Shown: positions 18,250-28,544 of the stretch, piece after piece
Layout: each line of letters starts with the position of its first letter
How positions within the stretch are numbered: the stretch's first letter is position 1
Assembly: GCF_021347895.1 (NCBI RefSeq)
Contig: NC_067130.1
Coordinates: 24,015,817-24,079,816 of the forward strand
Source: Acanthochromis polyacanthus
Taxonomy: Eukaryota; Chordata; Actinopteri; Pomacentridae
Direction: 5' to 3'
Length of the DNA stretch: 64,000 nucleotides
Made by a program: the position numbers and the translations under genes
Notes under the pieces: generated by a model
What the model was told of the DNA's origin: nothing
Database searches by the model: none
The model's input: only the letters and a program-made list of their open reading frames with translations

Positions 18250-18379
18250 AGCCAACAAATATTAAGCTAAAAGATAAACTCCAGTCACGGACTCAACAAA
18301 GCTCACCACTCAAAATGGCGCTGAACTACTTACCGACCCGGAAGTGTGACGTCAGTGAAAAGGGTCTATAGGAAAATCC

Positions 18380-18798
18380 TGACTGTGCAAATCACTATAT
18401 GTTGCGGTGTCAGATGTGACGTATGGTTTCACATGTGACATTATATGCGAGCTTCCACATTTTCAATTTCAAATATCTCATTTCATTTCTTTATTTATTT
18501 GGACGGGACAGTGCATATTAATGAATATGCTATCTCATTTGTTTACACAAGGTTGCAGTAAACAAGCCGGAGTCAGAGATGTATAAAAAAAACAATATAG
18601 TAAAACAAAGACAATGATACATTAATTCTGGCTAGATTAAATCTACCCTAAAGTAGTAAAGTTATTACTAGGCAGAGCCTGTCATAAAGTGCTTATAGTT
18701 AAAGTGCCTGTTTGTAAACTGAATTAAACCTCATAGAAAATCTCATGAGCATATGCATTTTATTTTAAATATGCCCTGGTAAATTTTTTTCATGAAGT
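18380..18798. other. AT-rich spacer with an unclassified repeat fragment
   Basis: A block from about 18490 (TTATTTATTTGGACGGGACA) resembles a common fish interspersed repeat. No ends or coding capacity were found. Confidence 0.4.
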
Positions 18799-18817
18799 AC
18801 TCTTTGTCACTTTTCAA

Positions 18818-20138
18818 CAGGATCTTAGATAGTGAGAAGATGCCCGAGGAATGGAGGAGAAGTGTGCTGGTACCCATCTTTAAGAACAAGGGAGATGTGC
18901 AGAGTTGTGGCAACTACAGAGGAATAAAGCTGATGAGCCACACAATGAAGCTATGGGAAAGAGTAGTTGAAGCTAGGCTAAGGGCAGAGGTGAACATCTG
19001 TGAGCAGCAGTATGGTTTCATGCCAAGAAAGAGTACAACAGATGCAATATTTGCTTTGAGGATGTTGATAGAGAAGTACAGAGAAGGTCAGAAGGAGCTG
19101 CATTGTGTCTTTGTAGATCTGGAGAAAGCTTTTGACAGGGTGCCCAGAGAGAAACTGTGGTTTTGTATGAGGAAGTCTGGAGTGGCAGAGAAGTATGTTA
19201 GAGTGGTACAGGACATGTATGAGGACTGTAAGACAGTGGTGAGGTGTGCTGTAGGTGTGACAGAGGCATTCGAGGTGGAGGTGGGACTACATCAGGGATC
19301 AGCTCTGAGCCCCTTCGTGTTTGCTGTGGTGATGGACAGGATGACAGACGAGGTTAGACAGGAGTCTCCATGGACTATGATGTTTGCAGATGACATTGTG
19401 ATCTGTAGTGAGAGCAGGGAACAGGTGGAGGAGAAGCTAGAGGCGTGGAGGTTTGCCCTGGAAAGGAGAGGAATGAAGGTTAGCCGCAGTAAGACGGAGT
19501 ATCTGTGTGTGAATGAGAGGGAGCCAAGTGGAATAGTGAGGTTACAGGGAGAAGAGATCAAGAAGATGGAGGATTTTAAGTACTTAGGGTCAACAGTCCA
19601 GAGCAATGGAGAGTGTGGAAAAGAGGTGAAGAAGCGTGTACAGGCAGGCTGGAATGGATGGAGAAAAGTGTCAGGTGTGATGTGTGACAGAAGAGTTTCA
19701 GCTAAAATGAAAGGAAAGGTTTACAAAACTGTGGTGAGACCAGCCATGTTGTTTGGTCTGGAGACAGTGTCCCTGAGGAAAAGACAGGAGGCAGAGCTGG
19801 AGGTAGCAGAACTGAAGATGCTGAGGTTCTCTTTGGGAGTGACCAGGATGGATAGGATCAGGAATGAGTACATCAGAGGGACAGCACATGTTAGAGCCTT
19901 TGGAGATAAAGTCAGAGAGGCCAGACTGAGATGGTTTGGACATGTCCAGAGGAGAGAGAGTGAATATATTGGTAGAAGGATGCTGAGTTTCCCACTGCCA
20001 CGCAGGAGGCCTAGAGGAAGACCAAAGAGGAGGTTTATGGATGTGGTTAGGGAGGACATGAAGGTTGTTGGTGTGGGAGAGAAGGATGCAGAGGACAGGG
20101 TTAGATGGAGGCAATTGATTCGCTGTGGCGATCCCTGA
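18818..20138 (+). pseudogene. RTE reverse transcriptase C-terminal region, open
   Basis: An open frame continues to TGA at 20136-20138 without any stop or shift. Relative to an ATG at 18792, it shows RT motif NYRGIKLMSHTMKLWE (41-56), FVDLEKAFDRVPRE (107-120), GLHQGSALSPF (165-175) and the catalytic MFADDIVI (197-204), then thumb and a basic C-terminal domain. The ATG at 18792 lies in flanking DNA and in the target duplication region, so it is a chance start and not the LINE's own. The endonuclease domain is missing, so the copy cannot move on its own. Confidence 0.92.
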
Positions 20139-20166
20139 AGGGAAAAGCCCAAAGGAAAAGAAGAAG
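18818..20166 (+). mobile_element. 5'-truncated RTE-type LINE
   Basis: The insertion is bounded by a 19-bp target duplication with one mismatch: ACTCTTTGTCACTTTTCAA at 18799-18817 and ACTCTTTGTCATTTTTCAA at 20167-20185. The 3' end is the short purine-rich GAAAAGAAGAAG tail typical of RTE elements. Only the RT and C-terminal part remains. Confidence 0.93.
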
Positions 20167-20185
20167 ACTCTTTGTCATTTTTCAA

Positions 20186-20818
20186 AATCCAATTGAATCA
20201 CATTTGTTGAATTCACATGTACTTTTTCAGAACATGCATTATACTTGCAAATTCACATTTTCAGTAAGGTGAGGTTCAATGAATTGTGTTCCCTTGTTTC
20301 CTATTTCAAAAACTAACTGTTTCTGTTGGTTTTTTAATCAAATCTTGGTGCTTGGTTAATAAATACAAATTTTGAATAGTGGTAAAGCCTGGTTTCACAG
20401 CACTGTAGGTCATTTTTTTCAGCATATAGTTTTGGTGTTTTAAAACTTACTTTTTGCTATCATTGGTCCACATTCTCTGAACTCTGAAATAATTAAATTC
20501 AACAGAATTGTATTTATATAGGACCAATTACAATTCAAATTGTCCCAAGATGCTTTACAGAACCCACATGCCTGAACCCCCAGAGCATATACATCTGTAA
20601 CATCTTGAAAACATGCTTCACTTTCACTGTAACTTGCCCTAAGACAGCAAGATCATCAGCAACAACATACGCATATGATCTGCAACTGAAGGACAAAGAA
20701 ATGACTACAGCACTGAGTTTCAATATAAAGAATGTATGGAAAGACAAACCGCTGAATAACACTGAAAAAACACTGCAAATCAGACTAACTTAAATGACTT
20801 TGTTCTGAATTTAAATGT
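20186..20818. repeat. Spacer with a short L2-type 3'-end fragment
   Basis: Bases about 20500-20585 (GTATTTATATAGGACCAATT, TTTACAGAACCCACATGCC) match the 3' end sequence seen at 56765-56845. The rest is unremarkable. Confidence 0.55.
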
Positions 20819-21186
20819 GGGCTGCACAGTGGGGTAGTGGTTAGCACTTTTGCCTTGCAGCAAGAAGATCCTTGGTTCAAATCCCAGCTTGGGCCTGGGA
20901 TCTTTCTGCATAGAGTTTGCATGTTCTCCCTGTGCATGCGTGGGTTTTCTCAGGGTACTCCGGCTTCCTCCCACAGTCCAAAAATATGCCGAGGTTAATG
21001 TGTTACTCTAAATTGCCCGTAGGTGTGAATGTGAGTGTGATTGTTTGTCTGTATATGTAGCTCTGCGACAGACTGGCGACCTGTCCAGAGTGTCCCCTGC
21101 CTTCGCCCGAGTCAGCTGGGATAGGCTCCAGCCCCACTGCGACCCTAGTAAGGATAAAGCGGTGTATAGAGAATGCATGGATAGAT
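20819..21186 (+). mobile_element. Complete tRNA-derived SINE
   Basis: The head GGGCTGCACAGTGGGGTAGT carries box A (TAGTGGTTAGC), and box B is GGTTCAAATCC. A long body follows with the GACTGGCGACCTGTCC block and the 3' terminus GCATGGATAGAT. It is bounded by a perfect 12-bp target duplication, GAATTTAAATGT, at 20807-20818 and 21187-21198. Other copies are at 17297-17422 (-), 59965-60155 (-) and 62437-62735 (+). Confidence 0.95.
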
Positions 21187-21198
21187 GAATTTAAATGT

Positions 21199-21720
21199 CA
21201 TCTTCTATTTTCAGCTTGTTACCTTAATTTTGGATGAAACAAGTGCCAGAGTTGGAAAAAAAAGTTCTATAAATATCGTTTACTGTTTGTCTCTAGTAGA
21301 TATAGACAGTGAAGAGAGACAGTACATTTAGAGAAAGAGAGCGCAGAGATGACGTGAGAAATTGAGCGGTCGGGATCAAAACCAGTGACTCACTGTTAAC
21401 AGTATTTGCACCTATTTGATATGCAACCTAAACACTTTGCTATCAGATTGCCAGGAGGTGAAAAGTTTCTGATCTCACAAGATAATACCTACCAATTCAG
21501 TGTGGTACTTAAGCAGTCAGCATTTGAAGTATACTTGGAAATGTGAGAGTGACTGTATGGAGCATATGCAGAGAAGGCTTGTTACTGATTGGACGGAGTG
21601 GACGTGACGTATCCCTGTTTACCAAAAGAAAACAAACTCCATTTGCCGCGTCATTTCTTTTCCCCAACAACACGGAGGAACAACTAATAAGCACGCTTTT
21701 CTTTTTTTGTTTAAAGTTAT
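21199..21720. other. Nothing recognised
   Basis: No coding, RNA or repeat feature is supported between the two SINEs. Confidence 0.4.
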
Positions 21721-21866
21721 TTTTTTGATAGGTGAAGTGAGAGACTGACAGGAAACGGGGAGAACACATGCAGCAAAAGGCCACAAGCGGGAATCAAACC
21801 CGGGCTGCTGCATCAGGGATCAGTACATGGCTCACCCACTTAACCGACTGAGCTATACGGGCGCCC
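21721..21866 (-). mobile_element. tRNA-derived SINE, same family as 2472-2664
   Basis: Read on the - strand, it starts GGGCGCCCGTATAGCTCAGT (box A), has box B GGTTTGATTCC, and ends in GATAGGT..TTTTTT-type sequence. It is better preserved than the copy in the SPTLC1 intron. Confidence 0.88.
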
Positions 21867-22149
21867 TTTGCTTTGCTTTTTATTGTTGAAACAGCAACTT
21901 GACAAAGGCTGCCGAACGTGTACATCGCTACATCATTGCTACATGAGGAGCCAAGCGTGCGCAGAATGACCGGAATTAACTAAAGCAGAATTAACTGTAT
22001 GCATAATTAGAAGGTACACAGGAATTAGTTTATTAAGAATTAACATCGGAATAAACCAGGTAGTTTAACCGGAATGAAGTTTATTCGGAATGAACTTTTA
22101 AATTCGGAATTAAGTGTTTACAAGGACATTTTAAAGCAGAATTTACTTT
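21867..22149. other. Repeat-like AATTC-rich spacer
   Basis: GGAATTAA/GGAATGAA motifs recur several times near 22015-22170, suggesting a decayed low-complexity repeat. Confidence 0.4.
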
Positions 22150-23500
22150 TATTCAGAATGAAAGAGGAATAACAGGTCCCATGTAAACCCAGCAATTGTC
22201 ATCTTTTTGTACTTGGTGGGATGGGTCTCTTAGGTGTCTTAAAATGCTCTTGCCCTTATTTAAGCAGCGGGAACTGTACAGTTCTTCTAGGGAGGGGTGA
22301 GGGAAGCCGATGGCCTTCTGGGCAGTTGTTACAACCCACTGGAGTGCTCTCCTCTCTGTGTCTGTGCAACCACACATAGATGCAGTATGTGAGTATATTC
22401 TTGATGAAGCAGCAGTAGAAGGACACAAAAACTTTTTGTGAGAAGTCTCTGCTGTGCCTTATTCATGAGTGCTGTTGTGTTACTGCTCCAGGTCAAGTCT
22501 TCCTCCATGCACACGCCCAGAACCGGAAGTCAGAGACCTTCTCCAAAGGGTACCCGCTGATGTGAAAGGGTTGAATTTCTGTTTTATTCTTTCTGACATC
22601 TGTAATCAACTCCTTGGTTTTGGTGGTGTTAAGAACCAGGTTATAGTCTGTGCACCACACAGACAGCCGTTCCACCTTCTTCAGATGAGCGGACTGATTC
22701 CTTAAAGAAATGAGATGGCACCCATGGGGGTGCCAGCTGCAAATGTAATGATGCTGTCGCTGGGATTGGTGGGGGTGCAGTTGTGGGTACAGAGGGTGTA
22801 GAGTAGGGAGCTTAGCACACTGCCCTGTGAGGAGCCACTGCTAAGGCTGAGTGCTGAGAAGATCTGGGGACCTACTCTCACCCTCTGTGAGCAATCTGTC
22901 AGGAAGTCTTTAAACCAGAGGCAGATGGAGAAGGGTCATTTTAGGTCTATGAGTTTGGTCACCGGTCTGTGAGGGAGGATGGTGTTAAATGTGAAGCTTA
23001 AGTCTAGAAAGAGCAGCCAAGTGTACCTCCTCCGCTGATCTAGGTAGGTCAGGGCAGTGACGAGAGTTGTGGCCATGACATCTTCTGTCAATCTATTAGC
23101 TCTGAAGACAAATTTGTGTGTCAAACATAGATGGAAGGCTGGAGAAGATGTGAGTACGAATCAGTTTCTTAGAACACTTCATTATGACAGGAGTAAATGC
23201 CACTGGATGGTAGACATTCAGTCTGCTGATGGTGGTATTTTTTGAAAGTGAAACTATGATGATCCCAGACTTCAGACAGGGAAGGATGTTGGGCTGTGAT
23301 AGGGACTGGTTAAAGATCTTGGTGAAGACCACAGCCATCTGTTCAGTGCGTACCTTCAGAACTCATCCAGAGGTGGCTTCAAGACCTGCACCTTCTTCGG
23401 GTTTACCGCCTTCAGTGTACACTTCATGTTCCTCCACCATGAAAATGTGGCTGGTGTCGACTGGTGGATGTGATGCAGCGGCCTTTTTCTAAGTAGTCCT
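22150..23500 (-). pseudogene. Decayed CR1/Rex1-like LINE ORF2
   Basis: Fragments in several - strand frames fit one jockey-superfamily LINE. Near 23338-23100 there is a PVAFTPVIMKCSKKL-type RT motif. Near 23050-22950 there is RRRYTWLLFLDLSFTFNTI (motif A, catalytic Asp region). Near 22675-22560 a post-RT NLVLNTTKTKELITD stretch appears, and near 22428-22160 RRALQWVVTTAQKAIGFP. Frameshifts and stops are frequent. Confidence 0.75.
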
Positions 23501-23577
23501 GCAGTTGATGACAGGCACCTTCAGACCATGTTTCACCATGTTGTGGTAAGAGTACTTTTCCTATATGCCGGAATTAA

Positions 23578-24708
23578 CCCTCTATGGTACGCACTATGAT
23601 CCCAGTTGGTAAAAAAATGTTTGGGGTGCTTTTTTGTCTTAAAACAGATCAAGTAAACATAATTAAGAGACATTTTCAAAAAATATTATTTTTTAGTAGT
23701 TTTTAGGGTTCGTTGCCATATGGCAACACTGTACCATAATGGAAAGTAATGAAAACAAGAGAGTTTTGCTTGAAATTGTATATAACATTTATTTTAAAAC
23801 TCATGTTATAGTATAAACAATAACCAGTAGCTAACTAAACTAATAGTTTAATGCAATACATAAATGGAGGCTGGAACATGATTGGCATATACATTTTAAA
23901 CTCTCTTACTGGTAATACCCGTCACTTCACTTTCACTGTCTCTGCCCTCACTGTCTCCACTGTCCTCATTCTCTGGCTCATAGTCTTCATCCGTCTCACT
24001 GTCTTCATCACTCTCACTCTACTGTGTTTCGAGCAGCTAATTTTTCTTGTCACTGAATCCTTTGTCATCTTCACTATCATCTAGTGGGAGGGCTAGTTCA
24101 GCTTTTTTCCGTGATTTACCATAAAAAAAAAATTGCATTCATGGTGTAAATGGAAGAAAGATGTGTCAAATATCATCATATGCAATGTGGAAAGGACTCA
24201 CAAAGTGCATTATTATAGTTTATAGACTATAGAAGATCAGTGTACACCAGTGCAATTGCAAAGTAGGTGTATAACTAAATACAAAATGTTATCAACATAC
24301 CAGGCTAGCAATCCATAATGGTACGGTGTTGCCATATGGCAACGTACACATTTTTAACATTTTCTATTATTTATTGATCAAGCACAGTGCAAGAAACTAC
24401 ATAATAATGAACTTAACTCACCTATTATTGAGTGTATATTTTTTCCCCATTGAAAAACTTCGAAAAAACACTTTTTTTGGTGAATATTTAGGAGTCAAAT
24501 GGTGAGGCTCCTCCCGTCAATGATGTCTGCAGAAAAGGGTTTCAAACTGGCCTCCAGAAAGTCATGTGACAAATTTAAACACTGCTATTGGTTAACTTAG
24601 AACCCCACTTCTTTTTAATGCATTGCATCATAACTGGGGATGTATTATCTGTCTGTAGAAAGCTTAAAATGGGGTTGTTGCCATGTGGCAACGCTGTACC
24701 ATAGAGGG
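23578..24708. mobile_element. piggyBac-type element, internally decayed
   Basis: Ends CCCTCTATGGTAC and GTACCATAGAGGG are exact 13-bp inverted repeats flanked on both sides by TTAA (23574-23577 and 24709-24712), the piggyBac signature. The palindrome GTTGCCATATGGCAAC occurs near both ends (about 23711 and 24324), with a one-base variant (GTTGCCATGTGGCAAC) near 24676. Around 23930-24090 the - strand is rich in Asp, Glu and Ser codons, like the acidic N-terminus of piggyBac transposases. No usable transposase remains. Confidence 0.88.
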
Positions 24709-24712
24709 TTAA

Positions 24713-25011
24713 CACCAGGGACGAATGGTCAGATTGTCCCAGGTGTGATAGTGGCTTAGCCCTGTAGCTCTGTTTGGACACTTGATATACTGGTAAAATT
24801 TGCTGCTTTTTAATCAGCATGGTTAAAGTCAATGAAGCTATGATGTGGGCAGCCTTAGCATTACAACAGTAAACTCCAATATGTAATAGTGTTGTATCCA
24901 CATTCAGAGGTCTTAGCAATGATTTATGTGAGTGTTTTCAGTGTTTTTTTTCAAACCATTTAGCAGAGTAGACATACATCAGAGGGTTACATTCATCGTA
25001 ACTATTAATGG
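24713..25011. other. Nothing recognised
   Basis: A short intronic spacer with no supported feature. Confidence 0.4.
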
Positions 25012-25066
25012 TGTCATGTGATGTGGTAGATCCACTGGGGGTATCTCTCTGGCAAAGTAAAGCATA
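25012..25066 (+). repeat. Fragment shared with 55993-56045
   Basis: ATGTGGTAGATCCACTGGGG and the following TCTCTCTGGCAAA also occur at 55999-56036, so this is a piece of the same dispersed element. The Tc1 element to the right inserted next to it. Confidence 0.7.
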
Positions 25067-25254
25067 CAGTGGGTACGGAATTTTTTCACTCTCTCTGTCA
25101 TTGCAGCCATTTGCCAAAATCAAAAAAGTTCATTTTATTTCTCCTTAATGTACACTCAGCACCCCATCTTTACAGAAAAAACAAATGTAGAAATTTTTGC
25201 AAATTTATTAAAAAAAACAAACAAACTATAATATCACATGGTCATAAGTATTCC

Positions 25255-26453
25255 AGGGTTTCCGCGGGGTTTTAAAAAGTATTAAAAAGTGATAAATCAA
25301 AAACGCAAAATTTAATGGCCTTAAAAGGTTTTAAATTTGGGCAAAAGGTATTATTTTTTAAAAACGAGGTATTATTTTTTCTTTTAGACAATGAGCTGTT
25401 TCATTTTGATCAAAAAATAAACATAAATAAAATAAAACATATCTTGCTTGCAAAATTTTATACCGGAACGTTCGTCAGTCGCTCACGTCGACGTCATAGC
25501 AATGCATTCATTGGTCGTTAGAGAGCTGAAGTCCTCCGCGTGCGCACTGCTGCAATGCTAACTTGACATCTCCCTGGATGATGCCACTTCGACTTCTGAG
25601 AGCGACCGCGGCCTGCGGGATCGCGGAATAGCGCTCATCTGTCCGCAGATTGCTCTCCCACAACCTATACGTGGATCCAAACTTTAAGCCGTATCACTGC
25701 CAAAGTCTAATCACTTGGTCCTTGTGTCATTTCTGACCGACCCTGAAAACTTCATTCAAATCCCCGAGTCCGTTTTGAATGATGTGGGTAACAAGGAAAT
25801 TATTCACACACGCTGATCGTCACATAACTCCGCCGTGGCTCTCAGCGGCGAGACCGAGACGCCCCGTCTGCCCCAGTTGTCCGACCACGGAGCGCGTTGC
25901 CTGTGGTAGCATCCCGCTCAGGCGGTGGTCGGCCCTCCGGATGACATGGACATTTCTCTCCACTCTTTGGTGGAATAATTAATCTAATTTACCTCATTTT
26001 TTCAGTGCTCTAATGATGTTTTTTTTTTTCTTTTTTTGTATTCCACCACAATATTGCACGGTTGTAAAACAGTTTAGCTCCGCTTTGGTGAAGAACATCA
26101 GTGAATTAATTGTTTATCACGGTCTTCAGCAGTAATTTTTATTGGTAAATGAGAGACATTAGTATCGCACATGTCTGCATCTTCAAAACCATAAACAGGA
26201 AGTGAATTCGGTGACATACGTGCATTACGTTTGCACTGGGAGCTGCTATGATTGGTGGAACTCACGGGAGGTGGGCCAAAATTGCGGGAAAGTTGCGGTG
26301 ATTGGACAAAATTGCAATGGCTGAACTAATCACAAAATCAAATTCTCTGAGGAAAAGATACAAAGAGAAGAAGAAGGAGGAATTGGTGCAAATGGACAAA
26401 ACTAACGAGGACAAGGCTGTGCAGCTGACGCACTTGCCGTAAGACTTTGATTT

Positions 26454-26502
<49 letters not shown>

Positions 26503-27105
26503 TTTAGGAAAGGTTAAGGCACTTGGCACAAGATTTTTTTATTTTGTCATCCTGCTCTCTTTTTGATTAAGTGTTTTGTGAAAATTTGCGTGCAGATTTG
26601 TTGGTCATTTAAACCTAGTTGGTTGTTCAATCCTTGTCTCAATTTGTTTTTACTGGTTTGTGTGGTTGTTAAACATGTTCTTAATGGGCTAGTGGAGTCT
26701 TCCATGGGGACAGGAAATAAATGTGTAATACTTTGTCTAAATATCTTCTTTTATAGTATTAGTAGCTGTTGCCTAATGGTTGGGAGTCAATCTTGAAAAG
26801 GTTGTACGTAAGTTTAAATTCAATACCATTCCATTGCTCAAGCGCCTCTGAAGCAAAGCACCCCACCTGACATTGCACCAGTTACTGTAACTAATACCCT
26901 GTAGCTAAATAACTAGGTCTCCTTGGATAGTGGTAATTATGATGTAAGTGTTGTATGTCAAAATCTGCGTGCATATCAAAAAAGGTTTCTGATTAATACT
27001 TGCAACTCGGTGTCTTGATGGTTGTAAAAAAAAATCTGAAGGTAGTAAAAAAAGGTATTAAATGGTAGTAAATTTAACTTCAAGATTGGTGTATAAACCC
27101 TGTAT
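25255..27105. mobile_element. hAT-like non-autonomous insert inside the Tc1 element
   Basis: It begins CAGGGTTTCCGCGGGG and ends ATAAACCCTG, short inverted termini of hAT type. Comparison with the sister Tc1 at 40440 shows it interrupts the AAGTATTCAGACCC segment, and TATTC is present on both sides. Tandem TTAAAAAGTATTAAAAAG-like motifs lie near both ends. No transposase is recognised inside. Confidence 0.7.
26456..26500. repeat. (TC)n microsatellite
   Basis: 45 bp of alternating T and C lie inside the hAT-like insert. Confidence 0.98.
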
Positions 27106-27118
27106 TCAGACCCTGTGC

Positions 27119-28159
27119 TCAGTATTGAGTAGAAGCACCCTTTTCAGCTAGTACAGCCATGAGTCTTCTTGGGAATGACGCAACAAGTTTTTCACACCTG
27201 GATTTGGGGATCCTCTGCCATTCTTCCTTGCAGATCCTCTCCGGTTCTGTCAGGTTGGATGGTGAACGTTGGTGGACAGCCATTTTGAGGTCTCTCCGGA
27301 GACGCTCAATTGGGTTTAGGTCAGGGCTCTGGCTGGGCCAGTCAAGAACAGTCGCAGAGTTGTTCTGAAGCCACTCCTTTGTTATTTTAGCTGTGTGCTT
27401 AGGGTCATTGTTCTGTTGAAAGGTGAACCTTCGTCCCAGTCTGAGGTCCTGAGCACTCTGGAAGAGGTTTTCCTCCTGGATATCTCTGTACTTGGCCGCA
27501 TTCATCCTTCCTTCAATTGCAACCAGTCGTCCTGTCCCTACAGCTGAAAAACACCCCCACAACATGATGCTCCCACCACCATGTTTCACTGTAGGGATTG
27601 TATTGGGCAGGTGATGAGCAGTGCCTGCTTTTCTCCACACATACCGCTTAGAATTAACACCAAAAAATTTAATCTTGGTCTCATCAGACCAGAGAATCTT
27701 ATTTCTCACAGTCTGGGAGTCCTTCGTGTGTTTTTTGGCAAACTCTATGCGGGCTTTTATGTGTCTTGCACTGAGGAGAGGCTTCCGTCGGGCGACTCTG
27801 CCATAAAGCCCCGACTGGTGGAGGGCTGCAGTGATAGTTGACTTTGTGGAACTTTCTCCTATCTCCCGACTGCATCTCTGGAGCTCAGCCACAGTGATCT
27901 TTGGGTTCTTCTTTACCTCTCGCACCAAGGCTATTCTCCCACCATTGCTCAGTTTGGCTGGACGGCCAGGTCTAGGAAGAGTTGTGGTCGTCCCAAACTT
28001 CTTCCATCTGAGGATTATGGAGGCCACTGTGCTCTTAGGAACCTTGAGTACTGCAGAAATTCTTTTGTAACCTTGGCCAGATCTGTGCCTTGCCACAGTT
28101 CTGTCTCTGAGCTCCTTGGGCAGTTCCTTCGACCTCATGATTCTCATTTGCCCTGACAC
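27119..28159 (-). CDS. Tc1 transposase, open but catalytic Asp replaced
   Basis: The 346-residue frame is full length from MSGQMRIMRSKELPKELRD, with a paired-type double HTH, a PRPGRPAKL hook motif (about 62-70) and the catalytic core. D159 (WSDET) and E285 (LNPIE) are present and 34 residues separate positions 250 and 285. However, residue 250, normally the second Asp in QQDNDPKH, is Asn. One metal ligand is therefore lost and the protein should be unable to cut DNA. The usual EHLW after NPI is ERLR. It might still bind termini. The sister copy at 40621-41923 keeps the Asp. Confidence 0.93.
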   Translation of the reverse strand: MSGQMRIMRSKELPKELRDRTVARHRSGQGYKRISAVLKVPKSTVASIILRWKKFGTTTTLPRPGRPAKLSNGGRIALVREVKKNPKITVAELQRCSREIGESSTKSTITAALHQSGLYGRVARRKPLLSARHIKARIEFAKKHTKDSQTVRNKILWSDETKIKFFGVNSKRYVWRKAGTAHHLPNTIPTVKHGGGSIMLWGCFSAVGTGRLVAIEGRMNAAKYRDIQEENLFQSAQDLRLGRRFTFQQNNDPKHTAKITKEWLQNNSATVLDWPSQSPDLNPIERLRRDLKMAVHQRSPSNLTEPERICKEEWQRIPKSRCEKLVASFPRRLMAVLAEKGASTQY

Positions 28160-28544
28160 GCGCTGTGAGCTGTAAGGTCTTATATAGACAGGTGTGTGCC
28201 TTTGCTAATCAAGTCCAATCAGTTTAATTAAACACAGCTGGACTCCAATAAAGAAGCAGAACCATCTCGAGGAGGATCAGAAGAAATGGACAGCATGTGA
28301 GTTAAATATGAATGTCGCTGCAAAGGGTGTGAATACTTATTACCATGTGATATTTCAGTTTTTCTTTTTTAATAAATTTGCAAAAAATTCTACATTTCTG
28401 TTTTTTTCTGTCAAGATGGGGTGCTGAGTGTATATTAAGGAGAAATAAAATTAGCTTTTTTGATTTTGGCAAATGGCTGCAATGACACAGAGAGTGAAAA
28501 ATTTCAAGGGGTCTGAATACTTTCCATACCCACTGTATTTCCTC

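Larger units (their letters stand above)
17423..18371. mobile_element. Mini DNA transposon with 5' ends of two convergent genes (ISL2EU-like?)
   Basis: Terminal inverted repeats of about 40 bp begin CTATAGA and share TCACACTTCCGGGTC (17423-17462 and 18333-18371). Inside are a + strand THAP-domain first exon and a - strand exon of a second protein, pointing toward each other, each with an intact splice donor. In a full-length element both genes would continue into several kb now missing. From memory, THAP plus a YqaJ-nuclease partner is the arrangement of ISL2EU-type transposons. That family name is inference. Confidence 0.65.
25067..28535 (-). mobile_element. Tc1 element (family A) split by a hAT-like insert
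   Basis: Outer ends are CAGTGGGTACGG at left and the inverse CCATACCCACTG at right, each next to TA. The left arm lacks the AGTATTCAGACCCC segment that the right arm has. The - strand carries a full-length transposase frame. A second insertion occupies about 25255-27105. A sister copy lies at 40247-42133. Confidence 0.93.
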
